Below, piece by piece: positions 51,868 to 61,506 of a stretch of 64,000 bases of DNA (position 1 is the stretch's first letter; the number at the start of each line of letters is the position of its first letter). The position numbers were made by a program, and so were the translations under genes. Source of the DNA: Owenweeksia sp965214115. GTDB lineage: Bacteria > Bacteroidota > Bacteroidia > Flavobacteriales > Schleiferiaceae. The stretch is from assembly GCA_965214115.1 (NCBI GenBank), contig CBDCAU010000009.1, forward strand, positions 310,001-374,000, written 5' to 3'. The notes beneath the pieces are model-generated. The model did not search any database, had not been told where the DNA came from, and worked only from the letters and a program-made list of their open reading frames with translations.

Positions 51868-52290
51868 TGGGTGGGTGGGTGGGAAAATCGGCCGCAATCA
51901 CAGCGCTGAAGCGGCTGTGCAATTCTGAGGGCAGCGCTCGCGCATTTTGTCTTAAAAACTATGCGATTATGAAAACCATTGACATTTCCCAAGAATCGGA
52001 CAGGCGCTTTAGCGCTGTCCTTGAGAAACTGCACTCCTTGCTTCTTCAGAATTGGACAGGTGCTTTAGCCCTGTCATTGGGATTTCGCGCGCTTTTTCTC
52101 GGCTTTAGCCGAATTCGGAATTGCGCTAAAGCGCGAAGATTTTGGGGCAATCGGTCGCAATCACAGCGCTGAAGCGACTGTGCAATTCTGAAACACATTA
52201 GCTGCGGGTTTCCCCAGAATTGGGCAGGCCCTTCATCCCGATAATTATCGAGACCGTCATTACGGATGTTCGGCTCTTTGCTCGGCCTCA
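51856..52290. repeat. Right hairpin array flanking the IS200-like gene
   Basis: Hairpins in order: B2 at 51856 (overlapping the stop codon), C near 51896, A near 51994 and 52056, B1 near 52099, B2 near 52120, C near 52163. It ends at 52219-52262 with a copy of the left boundary sequence that contains TCCCGATAATTATCGAGA. No gene is seen here. Confidence 0.85.
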
Positions 52291-52333
52291 ACCGAATTTC
52301 GAATTGCCAACTGTAAATTGCCAAATTGCCTCC

Positions 52334-55117
52334 TCACCCCACCCCCACGCTCCCCGGCGTTTTCCCATAAAATTCGCGGAAGCATTTTACAAAATACGCC
52401 GTGCTGTTGAAGCCCATCTGGGCGGCCACTTCGGAGACGTTGTGCTGGGCGGTTTCCAAGAGTGCCAGCCCTTTTTTTAGCCGCTGGTGCAGGATGTGCT
52501 TGTTGGCGGGGAGGTCGGTGAGGGCTTTCAGTTTGCGGTTGAGGTGGGCGCGGCTCAGGCCGATTTCGTCGGCCAGCTCGCCCACGCCGAATTGCGAATC
52601 TTCTAAATGTTGGCAAATGATGCCGTTCACTTTTTCAATCAACTGGACGTCCACGGGGCTGCCCGTCAATTCTTTGAAAGAGAACGTGGGGTCGGCTTGA
52701 ATTTTTTGGCGCAGGCGTGCGCGCAGCTCAATCAGCTTGCGGATGCGCACTTCCAGCTCGGCGCTGTCGAAGGGCTTGGTCAGGTAGTCGTCGGCACCGT
52801 ATTCGAGGCCCTTCACTTTTTCGTTTTGCGCGGCGCGGGCGGTCAGCAGAATGATGGGGACGTGGCTGGTGCGCTCGTCTTTTTTCAAAAAATCGCACAC
52901 TTCAAAACCGTTCTTTTTCGGCATCATCACATCGCTGATTATGAGTTCCGGCGGGTTTTCCAGCGCGGTTTCGATGCCCGCCTCGCCATCGTTGGCCTCG
53001 CGGATTTGGAAAGAATTTTCCAACTGGTAGCGAATGTAGGCGCGCACGTCGGCATTGTCATCAATAATCAAAACGGTGGGCGCGCTTTTCAAAGATTTTT
53101 TTTGCGATAGCAAATCGGCTGCCTCCCCATTTTCCACACCATTTATAATAGGCGCGTTTTTCTTTTTATAAAAAGATGCGGGATATTTAGATAATGTAGT
53201 TTTCTCAACCTTGTCCTTTTCAGAAAGATGTCCGTCCCCATTTTTGAATTTCAAGGTAAAAACCGTTCCCTGCCCTTTTTCGCTTTCCACGGAGATTTCG
53301 GCTTTGTGCAGCAGCACCAATTCGCGCACCAGCGCCAAACCAATGCCCGAACTGGCCAGCGGACTGGCGGCGTTGTCGCCCTGAAAAAAGCGGTCGAAAA
53401 TCTGCGGCAGCTCATCTTTGGCGATGCCCGCGCCGTCGTCTTTTACCATCACTTCCACCGTGGCGGCGCGCTCCACAATCATCACCGCCACTTCGCCGCC
53501 CGCTTCCGCAAATTTGAAGGCGTTGTTCAACAGATTGTAAAAAATAGCCTCCACCTTGGCGCGTTCCACCCACAGCGGGATTTCCGCTTTTTGGCTCACA
53601 AAATGGAGGTGTACGTTTTTCTGTTCGGCATACGATTCAAAGGACATTGTGATGCCTTTCAAAAGCTCGGCAAAATTTTCTTCCGAAGCGCGCAGTTCCG
53701 CTTTTCCACTTTCCAGTTTGTTGATGTCCAGCAGTTGGTTCACCAGTTTCAGTAGGCGCTGGGCGTTGCTTTCCGCCAAGGCCAGCAGCTTTTGGTCCTT
53801 GGGATTTTCGGTGCGGTTTTTCACTTGCTCAATCGGCCCCAACAAAAGGGTGAGCGGCGTACGGAACTCGTGGGAAATATTGGCGAAAAACCGCGACTTG
53901 AGCATCCCCAAGGTTTCGGCTTTTTGTCTTTCAGAACGGATACCCCTGATCTTCTCAAACAATCCATAAAAAAGCAAAAACGAGAAAAAGATGGTGCCAA
54001 ACTGGAAGCCGTTGCGCGTCCAAAAATTGCTGGGAATAATCTGCAACAAATCCATCACAAAAAGCATAGAAGTGATAAAAAGCACGGCCAGTGCGGCGAG
54101 GAGATTTTGGGCTACACGCCGCCCGCGCCGCGCCAATACCGCCACTGGTGTAATGGTGAACAGCATCCAAACCAGCAGCGTTGCGTTTTGCATATTCACC
54201 ACGAAAAGCCTCTGGAAGCCAAGAATCTCCAAGATGGGTCTCATAAAAATGGCGAACAGCGAAACCGCCGCATAGAGCGCGAAAAATTTTGGGAAATGAG
54301 GGCGCAACCGTACGTATTTGTCCACAAACAAAAACACGAAGGCCACGATGCTGCCGATGGTAAAATCTATTATGTGCCAATCATTGCCGTAAGGATGTAA
54401 AAAAATCGGGGCGATGCCGGCCAACGCCAAAAAATAGAAAACGAAGGAAAGCTGTAGGCCCGCGAAATAGAGAAAAACACGTTGGCGGAAGAGGTAAAAC
54501 GTGAACACGCTGAGCAGGAAAAACATCAGCATAACGCCGGTGTACAGCGCTTGGAATGTGTAGCGGGTCAATAGCACGGACATCAAGCCAGTGGCGGGGC
54601 GCACGATCATTTCGGCGAGGTGGCTGTCGGGCATCGGCTCAGTAAAAACTGCTTGGAAAAAATACGTCCGCGCCTCGCCCGCCGCCAAGTTCACGGGCAA
54701 GTGGTTGGCAATGGAAAAGGCCGGCTTGTCCAGCGGATGGATGTGTTTTCCCGTGTGGGCGCGCTGGGCAAGCAGCCCGTCCGCCGCGGCAAAAGCAGTG
54801 ACCGCATCTGCTTTGCCGCAAAAGCTGAGGTACACGGCCAGCGGTTCGCCGGAAATGTTGGCCAGCCGCAGCCGCGACCATACCGTTAGCGGAAAACCGT
54901 GGTCGGGGAGTTCGTTCCCTTTATGAAAATATTCATCTTGATTTTGAAAAATCTGCTGGGGCGAAAACTGGTCTTCGGTGAGAAAAATATCGGCCGCGCC
55001 GCTGATTTCTATCTGTTCGGCGAGTTGGGTTTCGATGGTAAAAGTGGCCACGGAATCTTGCGCCGCCGTGAGAAGCGAGACCAAAAAGAAAACGAGCGAT
55101 GAGAAAAGCAGACGCAT
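52334..55117 (-). CDS. Hybrid two-component sensor: 7TM-DISM, histidine kinase, REC, AraC-type HTH
   Basis: 927 residues from the ATG at 55117 (signal MRLLFSSLVFFLVSLLTAAQ). A periplasmic 7TMR-DISM extracellular part covers about 25-180, seven membrane helices about 185-390, and the kinase with His416 in ISHEFRTPL and the N box near 531. A REC domain has Asp729 in IISDVMMP. A C-terminal AraC HTH covers about 830-927 (IGLSRAHLNRKLKALTDLPA). One protein thus senses outside and controls genes inside. It is a lone gene; its targets may be nearby. Confidence 0.92.
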   Translation of the reverse strand: MRLLFSSLVFFLVSLLTAAQDSVATFTIETQLAEQIEISGAADIFLTEDQFSPQQIFQNQDEYFHKGNELPDHGFPLTVWSRLRLANISGEPLAVYLSFCGKADAVTAFAAADGLLAQRAHTGKHIHPLDKPAFSIANHLPVNLAAGEARTYFFQAVFTEPMPDSHLAEMIVRPATGLMSVLLTRYTFQALYTGVMLMFFLLSVFTFYLFRQRVFLYFAGLQLSFVFYFLALAGIAPIFLHPYGNDWHIIDFTIGSIVAFVFLFVDKYVRLRPHFPKFFALYAAVSLFAIFMRPILEILGFQRLFVVNMQNATLLVWMLFTITPVAVLARRGRRVAQNLLAALAVLFITSMLFVMDLLQIIPSNFWTRNGFQFGTIFFSFLLFYGLFEKIRGIRSERQKAETLGMLKSRFFANISHEFRTPLTLLLGPIEQVKNRTENPKDQKLLALAESNAQRLLKLVNQLLDINKLESGKAELRASEENFAELLKGITMSFESYAEQKNVHLHFVSQKAEIPLWVERAKVEAIFYNLLNNAFKFAEAGGEVAVMIVERAATVEVMVKDDGAGIAKDELPQIFDRFFQGDNAASPLASSGIGLALVRELVLLHKAEISVESEKGQGTVFTLKFKNGDGHLSEKDKVEKTTLSKYPASFYKKKNAPIINGVENGEAADLLSQKKSLKSAPTVLIIDDNADVRAYIRYQLENSFQIREANDGEAGIETALENPPELIISDVMMPKKNGFEVCDFLKKDERTSHVPIILLTARAAQNEKVKGLEYGADDYLTKPFDSAELEVRIRKLIELRARLRQKIQADPTFSFKELTGSPVDVQLIEKVNGIICQHLEDSQFGVGELADEIGLSRAHLNRKLKALTDLPANKHILHQRLKKGLALLETAQHNVSEVAAQMGFNSTAYFVKCFREFYGKTPGSVGVG

Positions 55118-55231
55118 ACAGTGGAGCAGTTGACGGACGGTGAAATCCAAGGTACGAAAGTAAGTAAACGCAATTGTACCAGATTCGCGATTCGGCGAGC
55201 CGTTGAAAATGGTTGTCAAGAAAAAGTAGTC

Positions 55232-55250
55232 CCACCCTTTCAGGGTGGGT
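55232..55250. repeat. Solo second hairpin of the bipartite element
   Basis: CCCACCC-TTTCA-GGGTGGG, preceded by AGTAGT. It matches the second hairpin at 25379-25393 in loop and context but with a different stem. Confidence 0.65.
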
Positions 55251-55320
55251 AACCTCCATTTGCGCCAAGACTAACAACCAAGAACTGACAATTTTATAAG
55301 TTATTAGATTATTGATGGGA

Positions 55321-55478
55321 AAGGGTTATTGAGTTATTAGGTTAATGAGTTATTTAGGCAGGACTTGTAACGCACGAAGCTCAAAAGAAACCTAACTCTC
55401 GTCAATTATCTCAACGCGATTTTCACCCCGCCTAAATAACTCAACAACTCAACAACTCAATAACCCAATAACTTTAAC
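55321..55478. repeat. Element with imperfect terminal inverted repeats
   Basis: The left arm (about 55323-55359) reads GTTATTGAGTTATTAGG and GAGTTATTTAGGC. The right arm (about 55434-55478) is its inverse with an extra GAGTTGTT unit (GCCTAAATAACTCAACAACT). About 75 unrelated bases lie between. No gene is inside; it resembles a small MITE. It fills most of the 417-base gap before prfC. Confidence 0.55.
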
Positions 55479-55509
55479 CAACTCCAAAAACCCTCCCGAA
55501 AGAACTTCC

Positions 55510-55517
55510 TACTTTTG
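55510..55517 (+). promoter_or_regulatory. -7 element of prfC
   Basis: TACTTTTG is an exact TAnnTTTG match 17 bases before the ATG at 55535. No clear -33. Confidence 0.55.
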
Positions 55518-55534
55518 CAAACTTTTTCCCACAG

Positions 55535-57118
55535 ATGAGCCAAATCCAAAAAGAAATCGCCAAGCGCCGCACTTTCGGCATCGTGAGCCACCCCGATGCG
55601 GGGAAGACCACCTTGACGGAAAAGCTCCTTTTATACGGCGGCGCAATTCAGGAGGCAGGCGCGGTAAAATCCAACAAAATTAAAAAAGGCGCGACCTCGG
55701 ATTTTATGGAAATCGAGCGGCAGCGCGGGATTTCGGTGGCCACTTCGGTGATGGCGTTTGAATACAAAGGCAAGAAAATCAACATCTTGGACACACCGGG
55801 CCACCAAGATTTTGCGGAGGATACCTACCGCACCTTGACGGCAGTGGATTCCGTAATCGTAGTAATCGACGTGGCGAAAGGCGTGGAAGCGCAGACCGAA
55901 AAACTGGTGAAAGTGTGCCGGATGCGCGACACGCCGATTATCGTTTTCATCAATAAACTGGACCGCGAAGGAAAAGATGCCTACGATTTGTTGGATGAAA
56001 TCGAGGAGAAACTCGGCCTCTCTGTATGTCCGCTCAGTTGGCCGATTGGGATGGGGCAGGATTTTCTCGGCGTTTATAATATTTGGGAAAACAACCTCCT
56101 GCTCTACACCGAATCCAAAAAACAAAAAATCGGCGAAAGCATTGAAATTCAAGACATTGATGATAAAATAATAGACGAGCTGGTGGGCGAAAAGGCGGCC
56201 GCCACTTTGCGCGAAGAAGTAGAATTGATTACTGGCGTCTATCCTGATTTTGAAAAAGACGCTTATTTAAAAGGCGAAATTTCGCCGGTGTTTTTCGGCT
56301 CGGCGCTGAATAATTTTGGGGTGAAAGAAATGCTGGATTGCTTTGTGGAAATCGCGCCACCGCCGCTTCCCAAAAAAACGGAAGAGCGAACGGTGAATCC
56401 CGCCGACAAAGATTTTTCGGGCTTCGTTTTTAAAATCCACGCCAATATGGACCCAAAGCACCGCGACCGGCTGGCGTTCTTGAAAATCGTATCAGGTAAA
56501 TTTGAACGCAACCAAAATTACCACCACGTTCGTCAAGATAAGTCGCTGAAATTCAGCAATCCCACGGCCTTTATGGCATCCAAAAAAAGCGTTGTCGATG
56601 AGGCGTGGCCGGGCGACATCGTGGGGCTGCACGACACGGGCAACTTCCGCATCGGCGATACTTTGACGGAAGGCGACCACATTGAATTCAAGGGAATTCC
56701 GAGTTTTTCGCCGGAACATTTCCGTTTTATCAACAACGCCGACCCGATGAAAGCGAAGCAACTGAACAAAGGCGTGGATCAACTGATGGACGAAGGCGTG
56801 GCGCAGCTTTTTACCTTGGAAAGCAACGGGCGAAAAATCATCGGGACGGTGGGCGCGCTGCAATATGAGGTGATTCAATACCGGCTGGAACACGAATATG
56901 GCGCGAAATGCGATTATGAAAATTATCCCGCTTACAAGGCGCTTTGGATTGAATCCGGCGACGCAGCGCAACTGGAAGAATTCAAAAAGCAAAAGTTCCG
57001 CTACATTGCGCGGGACAAATTTAACCGATTGGTTTTCTTGGCGGATTCGTCGTTCAGCTTAAATATGGCAAAAGAGAAATTCACCCAACTGAAATTCCAC
57101 GAAAAATCAGAGTTCTGA
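55535..57118 (+). CDS. prfC: Peptide chain release factor 3
   Basis: 527 residues, normal for RF3. GTPase motifs: G1 HPDAGKTTLTEK, ERQRGISVATSV (G2 region), G3 DTPGHQDFAEDT, G4 NKLDREGKD. The RF3-specific C-terminal domain is complete. It removes RF1/RF2 from the ribosome after termination. Its 3' end overlaps the end of the convergent response-regulator gene by 12 bases. Confidence 0.95.
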   Translation: MSQIQKEIAKRRTFGIVSHPDAGKTTLTEKLLLYGGAIQEAGAVKSNKIKKGATSDFMEIERQRGISVATSVMAFEYKGKKINILDTPGHQDFAEDTYRTLTAVDSVIVVIDVAKGVEAQTEKLVKVCRMRDTPIIVFINKLDREGKDAYDLLDEIEEKLGLSVCPLSWPIGMGQDFLGVYNIWENNLLLYTESKKQKIGESIEIQDIDDKIIDELVGEKAAATLREEVELITGVYPDFEKDAYLKGEISPVFFGSALNNFGVKEMLDCFVEIAPPPLPKKTEERTVNPADKDFSGFVFKIHANMDPKHRDRLAFLKIVSGKFERNQNYHHVRQDKSLKFSNPTAFMASKKSVVDEAWPGDIVGLHDTGNFRIGDTLTEGDHIEFKGIPSFSPEHFRFINNADPMKAKQLNKGVDQLMDEGVAQLFTLESNGRKIIGTVGALQYEVIQYRLEHEYGAKCDYENYPAYKALWIESGDAAQLEEFKKQKFRYIARDKFNRLVFLADSSFSLNMAKEKFTQLKFHEKSEF

Positions 57119-57517
57119 GAGGTCGTCCATCAAGGCTTCCGGCGAGAAGGGCTTTCGCAGCATCCGGCGGACATTTTTATTGTTGCGCGCCTTTCGCAAA
57201 TCATCCTCATCGTCGGTAGAACTCAGCATAAATATCTGCGGCACTTTTGCCAGCTCGTCCATAAAGCCCTCGTAATAAATCAAAAAATCGAAGCCGTTGA
57301 GTTCCGGCATCAGCACATCCAGTAGTATTACTTCTGGCAATTTTTCCGGCTGCTCCTTGTGGTCGCGCAGGTAATCCAGCGCGGCCTGCGCGCCAGAAAA
57401 ATCCAATATTTCAACACCCACATTGTAGATTTCCAACAACTTGCGGTGGATGAACCGATCCGTGGGATTATCGTCCACCAGCATCACCATTTTTATATTT
57501 CCGGGCGCTTGGCTCAT
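57107..57517 (-). CDS. Single-domain response regulator
   Basis: 136 residues, one REC domain. Acidic pair in VMLVDDNPTD, phosphoacceptor Asp67 in ILLDVLMP, Lys in RKPFSPEA. No output domain, so it passes the signal to another protein. Last gene of the operon, overlapping the REC-kinase by 4 bases. Confidence 0.88.
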   Translation of the reverse strand: MSQAPGNIKMVMLVDDNPTDRFIHRKLLEIYNVGVEILDFSGAQAALDYLRDHKEQPEKLPEVILLDVLMPELNGFDFLIYYEGFMDELAKVPQIFMLSSTDDEDDLRKARNNKNVRRMLRKPFSPEALMDDLSEL

Positions 57518-58614
57518 AGCATATTAGGGATTTCGATAGTAAATAAAGTGCCTTGGCCAGGCTCGGAGTCCACGTCGATCCGGCCGCCCATTTTTTCCAG
57601 GGCTTCCTTCACGATGTAAAGTCCCAGCCCGCTGCCCACCCGCTGGTCGGTGCCCTTGAAGAAGATGTGGAACACCTGCTGGAGATGCTCTTTGAGGATG
57701 CCCACCCCCGAATCTTTTACGCGGATAACGGCCTGCTCCAAGTCCGATTCAATCTCGATGCGGATGCGCGCCAGCTCTTGGTCTTCTTTTTTGAACTTGA
57801 TGGCGTTGCTCACCAAGTGGCTTAAAATGATGCGCAGCCGGAAAAGGTCGGCCTTGAAACTGTTTTTTTGATTGATGTCGCAGTCCACCTGCGCGTCGTG
57901 CGTGTCTTGGTGGCTCTTCACGGTTTCGATTACCTCCGCCATTACCTCTTTAAACTGCAGTTCTTCCAAATGTTCTTCGTGGCGCGAGTTTTTGTAATAG
58001 TCGATGATGTTGCTCACCAGCACGTCCAGTTTTTCCACGCTGGCCTCGGTTTTATGAAAATACTCCAGCGCCTTTTCGTCTTCCACCTCGTGGCTGGCCA
58101 CGCGGATAAGGCCCAGCGCGGACGCCACGGGCGCGCGCAGGTCGTGGCTGGCGCTGTAGATAAAGCGGTTCAGCTCGTGGTTGCTCTTTTCCAGCTCGCT
58201 CATCTTTTGGTTCAGGCGGCGGCGGGTGTTGTAGAGGTCGAGGGCATTCTCGATGGCCACGCGGATTTCGTGCTCGCTCCACGGCTTGGTGATATACCGG
58301 TATATATGGCCTTTGTTGATGGCCTCGATGATATCTTCCACATCGGTGTAGCCCGTGATGAGGATGCGGATGGGATCGGGGAAAATCTGGCGCAGGGCGT
58401 TGAAGAATTCCGTGCCGGAGGTCACCGGCATCCGTTGGTCCGAAAATATGATTTGCGGCTTCACGGATTTCACGATATCAAAAGCCTTTTCGGAGGTCAG
58501 CGCCGTGTACACATCGTAATCACGGCGGAAGGAAGCCTTGAAGGACTTTAGATTATTTTCTTCGTCATCAAGATATAAAACCTTGATACTCTTGTTTTTT
58601 AACGTAGGCGTCAT
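57514..58614 (-). CDS. REC-histidine kinase hybrid
   Basis: 366 residues. N-terminal REC (1-125) with Asp59 in IIFSDQRMP and the ITGYTDVEDII / INKGHIYRYITKPW stretch also present in the divergent regulator at 62727. A coiled coil (LNQKMSELEKSNHELNR) leads to HisKA with His157 (SASHDLRAPV). A HATPase domain carries N and G boxes (LSHLVSNAIKFKKE, GVGILKEH, GSGLGLYIV). No membrane helix, so cytoplasmic. It overlaps both neighbours by 4 bases. Confidence 0.9.
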   Translation of the reverse strand: MTPTLKNKSIKVLYLDDEENNLKSFKASFRRDYDVYTALTSEKAFDIVKSVKPQIIFSDQRMPVTSGTEFFNALRQIFPDPIRILITGYTDVEDIIEAINKGHIYRYITKPWSEHEIRVAIENALDLYNTRRRLNQKMSELEKSNHELNRFIYSASHDLRAPVASALGLIRVASHEVEDEKALEYFHKTEASVEKLDVLVSNIIDYYKNSRHEEHLEELQFKEVMAEVIETVKSHQDTHDAQVDCDINQKNSFKADLFRLRIILSHLVSNAIKFKKEDQELARIRIEIESDLEQAVIRVKDSGVGILKEHLQQVFHIFFKGTDQRVGSGLGLYIVKEALEKMGGRIDVDSEPGQGTLFTIEIPNML

Positions 58615-60743
58615 TCGAATTCTTTAGGTTGCGACATCGGTAAAGTTAATTTAAATTCAGTACCCTCGCCCAATTTGCTCTTCACTTTTAGGCTGCCGCT
58701 GTGCTTTTCTATGATTTTATAGACGATGCTCATCCCTAGGCCGGTGCCTTCGCCCACGTCTTTGGTGGTGAAAAAGGGATCGAACATTTTCCGCTGCGTG
58801 GCCTCGTCCATCCCGATGCCGTTGTCGCGCAGGTAGATATCCAAAAGCTCGCCCCGCGACTTCGTTTCCACGGTGATGGTGGGCGCTTCCCCTTCCGGGT
58901 AATTTTTGTTCTTTACCGCGTAGATGGCATTGTTCAGGATGTTCATAAACACTTGGTTGAGCTTGCCGGGGAAGCATTCGATCTCGGGCAGCGACAGGTC
59001 GTAGATTTTTTCCACCTCTCCCGCGTCCTTCATCTTGGAGCGCAGCAGCACCAAGGTACTGTCCAGGTTTTCGTGGATGTCGGCCATTTTCACCACGTCC
59101 TCGTCCAGGCGGCTGAAGGTGCGCAGGCCGGCCACTATCTCAGAGGTGCGCTTTGCCCCGTCGCTGATGCCGTCCACCAGCGAGCTGATTTCGTCTTTCA
59201 GATATTCATATTCCAGTTCCTTGGCCAGTTCCCGCGCTTCTTTTAGCGCCTCCTCCCCTTCCGCGCCTTGGTATTTGTCAATGATTTCGTACACCTCGCC
59301 CAAGTCGCGTTTCAGGGGCTTGATGTTGGACGTCACGAAGTTGATGGGATTGTTGATCTCGTGGGCGATGCCAGCGGTGAGCTGGCCCAGCGAGGCCATT
59401 TTTTCAGCGTCCACCAATTGGCTTTGGGTATCGCGCAGGTTGGCCAGGGTCACGTTCAGCTCCTCGTTGGACTCTTGCAGCTCGGCGGTTCGCAGATCCA
59501 CTTGTGCCTCCAAAGTTTCGTTTTGGTCGCGGATGAGTTTTTCGTTTTTCTCCAGCGCGCGCAGGGCTTCCTCTTGGGAGAGTTCTTTTTCTTTTCGTAA
59601 GATATTGATACGGTCGGCCAAGGCGATGGAGAGGAGGATGGCTTGCGCGGCGCTGCCTAATCTTAAAGAAGAATTTAGAAGTAGAGAACTAGGGATGACA
59701 TTAATATTCTTAAGTATAAAAAGGATGAGCGCAACTTGTAAGATAGACCAGCCAATTAAGTAGAATAAAGCGGGACGGTAGCCTTGTCGATAGATTTTGG
59801 ACGAAACTAAAATGGTGTAAACTCCTATCAAAAGCCCGCTAACGTTTAATATTTGAAGACTGATGGACTTAAATCCTAAGAAATCTATCAGGCCACCCAA
59901 TATATAAGCCATCATTATGGCACATAATCCACTCATCCAACGTGGCGCAAACTCTTTCACCCGAAGGAAATCCATCGTAAAAACAAGACCAAAAACGCCC
60001 GCAAGAGCAGAAAATAAGACCAAGCCATGGTTGTAAACAAATGGAGAGTTAGGTGAAAAATAAACAAAGAAATCTCCTTCGAGGGTGAATTGAGCCAATC
60101 CCAAAAAAAGTATCATCAGAGAGTAACTGAAATAACTCCTTGTTCGGACAAGAAAGGCCAATATCAAATGGTAGAGGAACATCACCAAAATAATCCCATA
60201 GTAAAGCCCACGCAACATATTGCCGTTATTGAGCCATACTACCAAGTCACTGCCAGTTTCTATTTTCACTGGGACGTTCAGCAAGTCCAAGCTTTTTATC
60301 CGAACCAATAATGTGGTGGACGCCTTTCCGGTGGGTGCAATCGAAAAAATAAATTTTGGGTGCGGGAAACCGCGTGTTTTGTATAGATAGTGATCACCAG
60401 TACGAAACGAGTTAACTAAAATTCCATCATCATATTGATAAAAATCAATGGAATCCAGTTGAGCATTGTCCAAAAGCAAAAAAGAATTCTTTGTTAGATT
60501 TTGAGTCTTGATTTTAATCCAAATTTCACCGGAAAAGGGTTGGAAATTGAGATTAGTGCTTTCCAGCGCCTCAAAATCCATAGTAAGCACTTCCCTGGCA
60601 TCTTGCAGAGAGTTGTCAGATTTTAAATATCCCAATTCTTTGATTTGGGAACTTTCCCCCATCACCTGCTTGGCATACAAGGAGGAAGCCCATATCAAAA
60701 GGAACAATAAAAATATTGGATTACTGCGTGGGATGCAAATCAT
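58611..60743 (-). CDS. 7TM-DISM membrane histidine kinase
   Basis: 710 residues. Signal peptide, an extracellular DISM-like beta-sandwich (about 35-165), then seven membrane helices (about 175-385). A long coiled coil (400-450) leads to HisKA with His461 in GIAHEINNPINFV and a complete HATPase (NILNNAIYAV, GIGMDEATQ, GEGTGLGMSIV). It should sense a signal outside the inner membrane. Its 5' end overlaps the acyltransferase-like gene by 23 bases. Confidence 0.9.
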   Translation of the reverse strand: MICIPRSNPIFLLFLLIWASSLYAKQVMGESSQIKELGYLKSDNSLQDAREVLTMDFEALESTNLNFQPFSGEIWIKIKTQNLTKNSFLLLDNAQLDSIDFYQYDDGILVNSFRTGDHYLYKTRGFPHPKFIFSIAPTGKASTTLLVRIKSLDLLNVPVKIETGSDLVVWLNNGNMLRGLYYGIILVMFLYHLILAFLVRTRSYFSYSLMILFLGLAQFTLEGDFFVYFSPNSPFVYNHGLVLFSALAGVFGLVFTMDFLRVKEFAPRWMSGLCAIMMAYILGGLIDFLGFKSISLQILNVSGLLIGVYTILVSSKIYRQGYRPALFYLIGWSILQVALILFILKNINVIPSSLLLNSSLRLGSAAQAILLSIALADRINILRKEKELSQEEALRALEKNEKLIRDQNETLEAQVDLRTAELQESNEELNVTLANLRDTQSQLVDAEKMASLGQLTAGIAHEINNPINFVTSNIKPLKRDLGEVYEIIDKYQGAEGEEALKEARELAKELEYEYLKDEISSLVDGISDGAKRTSEIVAGLRTFSRLDEDVVKMADIHENLDSTLVLLRSKMKDAGEVEKIYDLSLPEIECFPGKLNQVFMNILNNAIYAVKNKNYPEGEAPTITVETKSRGELLDIYLRDNGIGMDEATQRKMFDPFFTTKDVGEGTGLGMSIVYKIIEKHSGSLKVKSKLGEGTEFKLTLPMSQPKEFE

Positions 60744-61506
60744 TTATAATCTTAATTGGGGGCAGTTTGGGATTTTTAAATTCGCGATGCTTCACCTCAG
60801 GAAGTCTCAAATCGTATTCAACCTGAACTGTAAACGGCTTTCCCGGCGGCTGTTCAACCGCAGTCTGTTGAGGATTTTCCCTCAATGATTGCATTCGCTC
60901 CCTTTCAACAGTTCGATTCACAGTGGTGAGGTTTAAGGTATCGGACTGTAGCGCGGCCGTTGCCAAAAGGTCTAACTTGGGGTAGTAAAAAGTTCCGTCT
61001 TTGCCAACTTCGGTAAGTACACGGCAACCTACACGCTTCGCCCATTTAACAGTATAAGGAGCACAAAGGGCAAAAAAACTATCGATTCCAATCGGTGCCA
61101 TTATGGCCACCGCCGCCCGAGTAGCGAATAGACTGCCGATGCCCAGCCCAGCCACCTCCACACTGTTCCATAGCCCGCATAGCTCCCCTGTCCCGTTAAC
61201 TGCCATTTTTTCCACAAAGCGGAAAATTTTTTCATCCATATAACCCGTTGCTTCCTCAATAGGCAGCCGTTGTGTGCCACCCGCCGCGTGTACCCGTGCC
61301 CCTCCATACACCTTTCCTGATTCTTTATTTTCCACAATTATCCCAAACACCCCCGGATTCTCGGTCCATTCGGCGTTGGAGGATGTAACTTTCTTCACCC
61401 CGTGCGCCGCCAATACCCGCGCGTGGCCATCCACGAACCTTTGGCTGGATTCGCGATCCTCACAAGCCCTGAAGGCCCTTATCCTCACTTGGCTGTCTTT
61501 CATCAT
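60721..61506 (-). CDS. GNAT-fold acyltransferase-like protein (LuxI/FeeM-like look)
   Basis: 261 residues from the ATG at 61506, which forms an ATGA overlap with the ThiF-like gene. The core has an N-acyltransferase look: GVFGIIVENKESGKVYGGAR, VEKMAVNGTGELCGLWNS, VEVAGLGIGSLFATRAAVAI, then FFALCAPYTVKWAKRVGCRV. The layout (conserved Arg, central beta strands, AGLGIG where CoA or acyl-carrier phosphate sits) resembles N-acyl amino acid and autoinducer synthases. I have no direct proof of the substrate. The last ~60 residues are a basic-acidic tail of no clear fold. Confidence 0.6.
   Translation of the reverse strand: MMKDSQVRIRAFRACEDRESSQRFVDGHARVLAAHGVKKVTSSNAEWTENPGVFGIIVENKESGKVYGGARVHAAGGTQRLPIEEATGYMDEKIFRFVEKMAVNGTGELCGLWNSVEVAGLGIGSLFATRAAVAIMAPIGIDSFFALCAPYTVKWAKRVGCRVLTEVGKDGTFYYPKLDLLATAALQSDTLNLTTVNRTVERERMQSLRENPQQTAVEQPPGKPFTVQVEYDLRLPEVKHREFKNPKLPPIKIINDLHPTQ

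Noticed and set aside
50690..52290. CRISPR array
   Set aside because: Hairpins repeat, but units are of unequal length, spacers are not unique or uniform, the flanks are palindromic modules, and no cas gene is present. The gene inside is an IS200-like transposase.
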